Assembly (NCBI GenBank): GCA_946183755.1
Contig: CAMHCZ010000017.1
Span: 1-18,223, forward strand
From: an uncultured bacterium
GTDB lineage: Bacteria > Bacteroidota > Bacteroidia > Bacteroidales > Paludibacteraceae
Direction: 5' to 3'
Length of the DNA stretch: 18,223 nt
The translations under genes were made by a program, and so were the position numbers. Under the pieces are notes generated by a model. That model had not been told where the DNA came from and ran no database searches. It saw only the letters and a program-made list of their open reading frames with translations. Shown piece by piece: positions 13,553-18,223 of this stretch; the stretch's first letter is position 1, and every line of letters begins with the position of its first letter.

Positions 13553-14701
13553 TTATTTTTCCAACCAGTCTTTCAGTTTGTCCAATATGAACTCAGCCGC
13601 GTGGCCGTCGCCGTATATCTGAGGGAAGTCCGGCTCGGTGGACTTGAAGTGCTCGAAAGCCGCCTTTATTCGCGTCATGTCATGCCCTGCCAGTATCGAC
13701 GCACCAACCTGCACGTTCTCTATCCATTCAGTATCCTCTCTCAGCACGATGCTCGGCTTGTGGAAGTAGTAAGCCTCCTTCTGCACTCCTCCGCTGTCGG
13801 TCAGTATCATCCTCGAATGCTTCTCCAGCATAGTCATCTGCAGGAAGGACAGTGGCTCCACAATCCTCAGTCCGTGGCTGTTGTATATTCTTTCCGTCAG
13901 CTCTTCGCCGAGGTGTTCTTTTATGGCATTCACCGTCCTCGGGTGCAGCGGCATAATCACCGGCATGTCCTCCGACAGGCTGATTATCGCCTCCATAATG
14001 TCTCGGAGCACATCGGCGTTGTCTGTGTTTTCGGCACGGTGCACTGTCGCCAGTATGTAATCGTCCGGCAGCGCAAGGCTCTCGAACCAGTCCTTGCAGA
14101 CCGTCTCGGCTTTCTGGGAGAAATGCAGGCTGTTGTCGTACATGATGTCGCCGCAATGAAACGCCACCCTTTTTTTGCCATTGGCGAAGTCCGGCTGTCT
14201 GACATCGGCTCTGAATCCCTCCTTCCTCAGGTTGTCAAGTCCGGTCTCGGTAGGAGAAAAAAGCAGCGACGATATATGGTCTGTGGCTATGCGGTTCAGT
14301 TCCTCCGGCATTCTCTTGTCGTAGCTTCTCAGTCCAGCCTCCACATGTATCACCGGCACTCCAGCCTTCACTCCGACCAATGCTCCGGCTATCGTGGAGT
14401 TCGTGTCGCCGTAAACTATCAGCGCGTCAAAGTGCTTTTCGGAGAGGACGCGTTCAATGCCCGTCATCATCTCGCCAGTCTGATAGGCGTGCGAGCCGCC
14501 ACGGACGTTCAGATTATAGTCCGGACGCGAAATGCCAAGTTCGTCGAAGAATACCGCCGACATTTTCTCGTCGTAGTGCTGCCCCGTGTGCAGTATGCAC
14601 TCGTTGAACGTGTCGCTGTACTTCTCTTTTATCATTCTCGAGATAGCAATCGACTTTATTATCTGCGGACGTGCGCCTATTATGGTTAGGATATTGAACA
14701 T
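13553..14701 (-). CDS. wbpI: UDP-GlcNAc(3NAc)A 2-epimerase, WbpI/WlbD type
   Basis: Non-hydrolysing epimerase of the WecB fold, predicted to convert UDP-2,3-diacetamido-glucuronic acid to the manno epimer, the last step of the WbpA-B-E-D-I pathway. The full 382 residues are present. Visible are IIGARPQIIK (7-16), HTGQHYD (38-44), VYGDTNST with Asp99, HVEAGLRSYDKRMPEELNR with Glu121 and Glu134, ATVHRAEN, LHPRT, and TDSGGVQKEAYYFHKP. The YGDTNST form, the DYNL..GGSHAYQTGEM segment and the EDTEWIE and YGDGHA endings match WbpI better than WecB. It is the last gene of the right-hand operon, starts 4 bases after the DUF354 stop, and is followed by a terminator. It is separated from wbpB, wbpD and wbpE by two genes and two transcription signals. 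A plain UDP-GlcNAc 2-epimerase role cannot be excluded. Confidence 0.82.
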   Translation of the reverse strand: MFNILTIIGARPQIIKSIAISRMIKEKYSDTFNECILHTGQHYDEKMSAVFFDELGISRPDYNLNVRGGSHAYQTGEMMTGIERVLSEKHFDALIVYGDTNSTIAGALVGVKAGVPVIHVEAGLRSYDKRMPEELNRIATDHISSLLFSPTETGLDNLRKEGFRADVRQPDFANGKKRVAFHCGDIMYDNSLHFSQKAETVCKDWFESLALPDDYILATVHRAENTDNADVLRDIMEAIISLSEDMPVIMPLHPRTVNAIKEHLGEELTERIYNSHGLRIVEPLSFLQMTMLEKHSRMILTDSGGVQKEAYYFHKPSIVLREDTEWIENVQVGASILAGHDMTRIKAAFEHFKSTEPDFPQIYGDGHAAEFILDKLKDWLEK

Positions 14702-14705
14702 TTGC

Positions 14706-15791
14706 TTATCTGAATCTGTACTGATACTCAGGCGTATTCTTCATTACCTCCTTGCTCTTTGGGTAATTCTCTATGAACCATGTCAGGAAAGCCGCATAGT
14801 CTATCTTGTCGGCAAGAAGTGCTTCCTTTTTCTTTTTCCAGACTTCCTTAAGATTCGGCATTGCCAGAAGCTCCTCTATTTTCTTGAACATCTTTTCCGA
14901 ATCCTGTGGCAGGAATCCGTATGTCATATCATACGTTCTCTCTATCTCATTCAGCGTATGCAGTTTACCAACAAAAGTATTGCACCTTATAGCCGGTGTG
15001 CCGAGAACCGCCGCCTCCGACGTCATTGACTGGCTGTCGCCAACGAACATAGTCGCATAATACATGAGCGAATGGACTTTCTCTGGCGAAAGCTTTATCT
15101 GGTATTTCTTGAATTCGTCGTCAATATTTTTCTCTGTCGTGATAAAAACCTTTCCATGCTTGCTCAGCATCTCCACAAGTCGGCGCTTATTCTCTATGGT
15201 AAGTCCTACGACACCGACATCATGATGAGCCTTGAATGCGTTGAACCTCATTACGAAAAACTTCTCGCCTTCTGCCAATCCAGCCTCTTCCAGCACCGAT
15301 GGGTCTGGTTTGAAATAATTCGGATGCAAGTGAGCTAACGCATGATAAGAAGAATAAAAAACAGTCTTGGGCGACTTTCTGTGAGTGCCTACTGGTGTCA
15401 TTATAGAGTCCGCGAACCTATGCGCGTACTTGACAAACAATGGTTCAACCTCATCGTCGTCGTCATCTATGACTATGCTCTTCATTTTTGACAGTCTGCT
15501 GACATGAGCTATCGTCACAGACGTTCCGACTCCAACATCAATACGCTTCTTCAAGGCTATCTTCCACAATCTGAAGTCATACAAAAGCTGCATCAGACCT
15601 TTCTTGCCTATCGAATCGCTCTTGTGTCCGATATAGACGTAAGGTATTCCGTATATATCCAGAAGCTTTATTGCCGCAGGAAGATCCTTCACCGTGACAG
15701 TGACCTCATTCCCGTCCTTCACCAGCTGTTTGTAAACATTCTTCAGCAAATGCACATGCGCCGGATGACATATGTCAATCAGTATGTTCAT
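14706..15791 (-). CDS. DUF354 family glycosyltransferase-like protein
   Basis: A 361-residue protein starting MNILIDICHPAHVHLLKNV, the usual opening of DUF354 proteins, which have a two-domain GT-B-like fold related to the UDP-GlcNAc 2-epimerase/glycosyltransferase superfamily. The N-terminal domain ends around residue 170, and a second Rossmann-like domain follows. It includes GDSQSMTSEAAVLGTPAIR, the nucleotide-sugar-binding type of segment where epimerases have a TDSGG motif. An acidic run IDDDDDEVEPL (about 109-119) stands where many members have a DTEHA-like motif. There is no membrane segment. Likely a cytoplasmic glycosyltransferase building the repeat unit; donor and acceptor are unknown. 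It overlaps the acyltransferase upstream by 17 bases, indicating tight coupling. Confidence 0.75.
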   Translation of the reverse strand: MNILIDICHPAHVHLLKNVYKQLVKDGNEVTVTVKDLPAAIKLLDIYGIPYVYIGHKSDSIGKKGLMQLLYDFRLWKIALKKRIDVGVGTSVTIAHVSRLSKMKSIVIDDDDDEVEPLFVKYAHRFADSIMTPVGTHRKSPKTVFYSSYHALAHLHPNYFKPDPSVLEEAGLAEGEKFFVMRFNAFKAHHDVGVVGLTIENKRRLVEMLSKHGKVFITTEKNIDDEFKKYQIKLSPEKVHSLMYYATMFVGDSQSMTSEAAVLGTPAIRCNTFVGKLHTLNEIERTYDMTYGFLPQDSEKMFKKIEELLAMPNLKEVWKKKKEALLADKIDYAAFLTWFIENYPKSKEVMKNTPEYQYRFR

Positions 15792-16254
15792 TCTTATTTA
15801 TTTTTCTTATAACACGCGCAGGATTGCCTGCAACTATCTCATAAGGATTCACATCCTTTGTCACCACGCTTCCTGCGCCTATCACTGCACCTTCGCCAAT
15901 ATTCACGCCATTCAATATTATTGATCCAGCGCCTATCCACACGTCGTCACCAATATTCACATCACTGCCCCTATGAGAAGCAGCAGTTTCTCTTATTCTT
16001 GAAAAATTAGCATGAGACACCAGCACAATCACCACATGCGGAGCAATAGAAACTCTATCGCCCAATTTCAAACGTCCTCTGTTATCTACAAAGTTCTGGG
16101 TAAGACACAAGTCCTGAGCCACATAAACTCTTTCACCAATTTCATATCCCATTTTTCTCAATGACCAGACACGGACTTTGCTATATGGAAAATGAACACC
16201 TACTTTATAAAGCAAGGCATTCTTTATACGACAAAAAGAGTTTCTTAAATTCAT
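15775..16254 (-). CDS. Left-handed beta-helix acyltransferase (WcaF/MaaT/CysE-like)
   Basis: A 159-residue hexapeptide-repeat transferase, probably adding an acetyl group to a sugar hydroxyl in the polysaccharide precursor. Repeats run from about residue 38 to 148, with clear examples VNIGDDVWIGAGSII and VNIGEGAVIGAGSVVTKDV. They are followed by the family-typical IVAGNPARVIRKI. A loop with VSHANFSRIRETAAS (about 78-92) contains the expected catalytic histidine. The N-terminal ~35 residues (Arg/Lys-rich, RNSFCRIKNALLYKVG) resemble those of O-antigen O-acetyltransferases. The acceptor cannot be told. It begins 4 bases after the FemAB-like stop and overlaps the DUF354 gene by 17 bases. A sampled 60-base line here is about 40% GC, lower than the left-hand genes. 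Confidence 0.85.
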   Translation of the reverse strand: MNLRNSFCRIKNALLYKVGVHFPYSKVRVWSLRKMGYEIGERVYVAQDLCLTQNFVDNRGRLKLGDRVSIAPHVVIVLVSHANFSRIRETAASHRGSDVNIGDDVWIGAGSIILNGVNIGEGAVIGAGSVVTKDVNPYEIVAGNPARVIRKINKNEHTD

Positions 16255-16258
16255 ATCG

Positions 16259-17266
16259 CTATCTCGATTTCAAAAAAGCCACGGCACATTTGCCTATGAA
16301 ATACAAAACACGCTTGTTCACACACAAGAACCTGCCGTGTTCCACTAATTTTCCTCCAAATTTAGCTTTAAATTCTCTCACTCCATAACCTTCATCCGGT
16401 TTTCCTGCGCCCATCATGTCGAAACACTCGTAACCATGCTTCGCGGCATACATGATTCCGCCATACGTAGCCAGAGTCGAAGGACTGAAGGACTTGTACT
16501 CTTGGTCCTCGCCACAGGCAAACCACTCATACAATGTCCTGCCACCATGCCCAACGCAAACCGTACCGCCAATCACCTTGCCCTCATACTTAATCAGCAC
16601 GAACTTGCAGTAATCGTTCTCATATAGCCGTTTGAAGAATGACAACGGGAACAACGGCGTCTTGACACGAGTCTTGTACAGTTTCTTCAATATGACATAA
16701 TAGGCTCTTATATCCTCATAATCAGGGTTCTCGTCTATCACAGCACCTTTACGCAAAGCCGCTTTCGCATCACGCTTTCTGCTCTTGCCCATATTCTCAT
16801 CGACCACATCCTCGCTCGTCGTGTCTATCTTGAAGTTGAGATGCTCCTGGTACTTGAAGCCGCAACTTTCAAACAATGATTTGTACTTGCTGTAATCGTT
16901 GAAGTTTCTTGTCTCTATGTATATCGCCTTGCGCCTCAGCAAAGACCTTGTCTTGTTCAACAATGTACGAAGAGCCTGCTTGCTTATATCATCGGCCAAC
17001 ATCGGTCCGCCTATTATTATCGCCCTTCTTGTCAGCTTCTGTTTTACGATTGGACGCACCTTTGTGACATAGCCGACAACTACGCCTTTCAGCACGCCAT
17101 CCTCGTTCACGCTCACGACAAAGGGATTAAAAACTCTAGGCAACGACTCGTAAAAGTCATAGCAATCCTCCGTTTGGAAGAAATTCGCCGTGTTCGACTC
17201 CTCCAATGCTCTCCACTGGTCCTTGTCGATATTTTCCTTTATCGTGTTTACAGTTATATTGCTCAT
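16259..17266 (-). CDS. FemAB-like/GNAT superfamily acyltransferase
   Basis: A 335-residue protein with the double-GNAT layout of FemA/FemB/FemX-type enzymes. The second domain is the clearest: a basic KSRKRDAKAALRKG segment (about 161-174), then FVLIKYEGKVIGGTVCVGHG, YEWFACG, and the conserved FDMMGAGKPDEGYGVREFK followed by KFGG. FemAB enzymes transfer amino acids from aminoacyl-tRNA to lipid II; related proteins in polysaccharide loci have no agreed role and could N-acylate or aminoacylate an amino sugar. The gene lies 2 bases after the epimerase upstream and 4 bases before the acyltransferase, so it belongs to the polysaccharide operon. No signal or membrane segment is evident. The fold call is firm; the substrate is unknown. 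Confidence 0.75.
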   Translation of the reverse strand: MSNITVNTIKENIDKDQWRALEESNTANFFQTEDCYDFYESLPRVFNPFVVSVNEDGVLKGVVVGYVTKVRPIVKQKLTRRAIIIGGPMLADDISKQALRTLLNKTRSLLRRKAIYIETRNFNDYSKYKSLFESCGFKYQEHLNFKIDTTSEDVVDENMGKSRKRDAKAALRKGAVIDENPDYEDIRAYYVILKKLYKTRVKTPLFPLSFFKRLYENDYCKFVLIKYEGKVIGGTVCVGHGGRTLYEWFACGEDQEYKSFSPSTLATYGGIMYAAKHGYECFDMMGAGKPDEGYGVREFKAKFGGKLVEHGRFLCVNKRVLYFIGKCAVAFLKSR

Positions 17267-17268
17267 TT

Positions 17269-18223
17269 TTATTCTACCAGAGTTTTTAAAACCGCCACTA
17301 TCCTTTCAGCAGCCTTGCCGTCCCATTTTTCAGGAATGCCGCCCTTTTTCCACTCGTCATTCATAAGGCGCTTCATCGCTGGAGCTATGTTTTCCGGATT
17401 TGTGCCTATCAGTTCATTTGTGCCAACGGTGCAAGTCTCAGGACGTTCGGTATTATCTCTAAGGGTCATGCAAGGCACTCCCATAAAGGTTGTCTCTTCG
17501 GTTACGCCGCCGCTGTCGGTCACCACAGCCTTGCTGTTTCTCACAAGGTAGTTGAACTCAAGGTATCCCAACGGCTCAACAAGATGAAGGTTGGGGATTT
17601 GCATGCCGCCCTCGGTCATCATCTTAGCTGTTCTCGGATGTATCGGGAAAACGATTGGCAATCCGTCGGCATTTCCGCAAATTTCTTTCAGCATAAGGTC
17701 GAAGTGGGCTATGTTGTCCACATTGTTCGGGCGGTGCATGGTCATGACTAAATACTCGCCTTGCCTCAGATTCATCTTGTCGTAGAAGTCCGGCTTGCGC
17801 AGTCTGTCATAATTGGCTATCAACGTGTCTATCATAACGTTGCCAACAAAGAACACGTTAGCCGAAGGTACTCTCTTGCTCTCAAGCAACGCCTTGGCTT
17901 CCTCTGTTGTGGTGAAGTAATAGTCGGCAAGGCAGTCGGTGACCATACGGTTCACTTCCTCTGGCATTGTCATGTCGTAGCTTCTGATGCCAGCCTCCAC
18001 ATGAGCGACCTTGACATGCAGCTTCTCGGCTGCTATGGTGCAAGCCATGGTCGATGTGACATCGCCCACGACGACTACCAAATCCGTCTCGTTCTGCATC
18101 AAATCCTGTTCAAAAGCCATCATTATCTTCGCAGTCTGCTCAGCCTGGCTTCCTCCGCCGCAACCTAAGTTCGCATCCGGTTTAGGTATGTTCAGTTCCT
18201 CAAAAAAAGTGTCGCTCATCACC
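17269..18223 (-). CDS. wecB: UDP-N-acetylglucosamine 2-epimerase (non-hydrolysing), WecB type, 5'-truncated by window edge
   Basis: Predicted to interconvert UDP-GlcNAc and UDP-ManNAc. The frame is open to the window edge; 317-318 residues are visible and about 35-45 N-terminal residues, including the GTRPE/GARPQ motif, are missing. The GTG and ATG codons at the edge are internal, because the residues there (MMSDTFFEELNIPKPD) correspond to about position 45 of the family. Visible motifs are VVVGDVTST with the catalytic Asp, HVEAGIRSYDMTMPEEVNR with two Glu residues, MTMHRPNNVDN, IHPRT, and TDSGGVTEETTFMGVP. This differs clearly from the WbpI-type paralogue at 13553-14701 (GDVTST rather than GDTNST; VTEETTF rather than VQKEAYY). 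Its exact substrate could instead be a modified UDP-GlcNAc. A wecC dehydrogenase, if present, would be beyond the edge. Confidence 0.85.
   Translation of the reverse strand, partial: VMSDTFFEELNIPKPDANLGCGGGSQAEQTAKIMMAFEQDLMQNETDLVVVVGDVTSTMACTIAAEKLHVKVAHVEAGIRSYDMTMPEEVNRMVTDCLADYYFTTTEEAKALLESKRVPSANVFFVGNVMIDTLIANYDRLRKPDFYDKMNLRQGEYLVMTMHRPNNVDNIAHFDLMLKEICGNADGLPIVFPIHPRTAKMMTEGGMQIPNLHLVEPLGYLEFNYLVRNSKAVVTDSGGVTEETTFMGVPCMTLRDNTERPETCTVGTNELIGTNPENIAPAMKRLMNDEWKKGGIPEKWDGKAAERIVAVLKTLVE

Noticed and set aside
13601..14689. Long plus-strand open frame (362 codons) antisense to the wbpI homologue
   Set aside because: The minus strand encodes a full, motif-rich epimerase over the same bases. 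The antisense product has no recognisable domain and is a codon-composition shadow.

Overview
The window looks like a chromosomal segment from a Bacteroidales bacterium (Bacteroides/Prevotella relatives). Four observations point there. The promoter-like sites match the Bacteroidota -7 motif TAnnTTTG, and one has a TTTG box exactly 19 bases upstream. No start site I inspected depends on a clear Shine-Dalgarno sequence. RmlB, the long-tailed S16, the DUF4293 protein and the fused sugar transferase are of Bacteroidota type. The spacer at 3472-3945 is packed with short palindromic dispersed repeats.

Left part, plus strand (1-3471): the 3' portion of mtaB (tRNA ms2t6A methylthiotransferase), then tgt (queuosine tRNA-guanine transglycosylase) with its own promoter, and 3 bases later an LptF/LptG-type LPS-export permease. 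A repeat island of about 470 bp follows. It separates this unit from rpsP, which is convergent on the minus strand and ends at a strong terminator. rpsP and rmlB are divergent, each with a TAnnTTTG site in the 183-bp gap between them. rmlB is a single-gene unit closed by a strong, probably bidirectional, terminator.

Right part, all minus strand (5959-18223, read right to left): a surface-polysaccharide (O-antigen or capsule) locus. It enters from beyond the right edge with a truncated WecB-type UDP-GlcNAc 2-epimerase. Next come a FemAB/GNAT-like protein, a left-handed beta-helix acyltransferase, a DUF354 glycosyltransferase-like protein and a WbpI-type epimerase, ending at a terminator near 13505-13538. 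A second block holds a polysaccharide-deacetylase-like protein coupled by an ATGA overlap to a Bacteroidota-type sugar transferase. A third unit starts at a consensus promoter (11069-11099) and carries a Wzi-like outer-membrane barrel, then wbpE, wbpD and wbpB homologues, and a DUF4293 membrane protein.

Together the WbpB, WbpE, WbpD and WbpI homologues supply four of the five steps from UDP-GlcNAc to UDP-2,3-diacetamido-2,3-dideoxy-mannuronic acid. The missing step is the WbpA 6-dehydrogenase, which is not in the window. The sugar transferase would start repeat-unit assembly on undecaprenyl phosphate, the acyltransferase and deacetylase-like proteins would modify sugars, and the Wzi-like barrel would act at the cell surface. 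No Wzx flippase, Wzy polymerase, tRNA, rRNA, CRISPR array, integrase or transposase gene was seen. No wholly new system is evident. The most unusual points are the sugar transferase's architecture, a Tgt without its zinc cysteines, the compound repeat element, and a 17-bp perfect hairpin inside rpsP.
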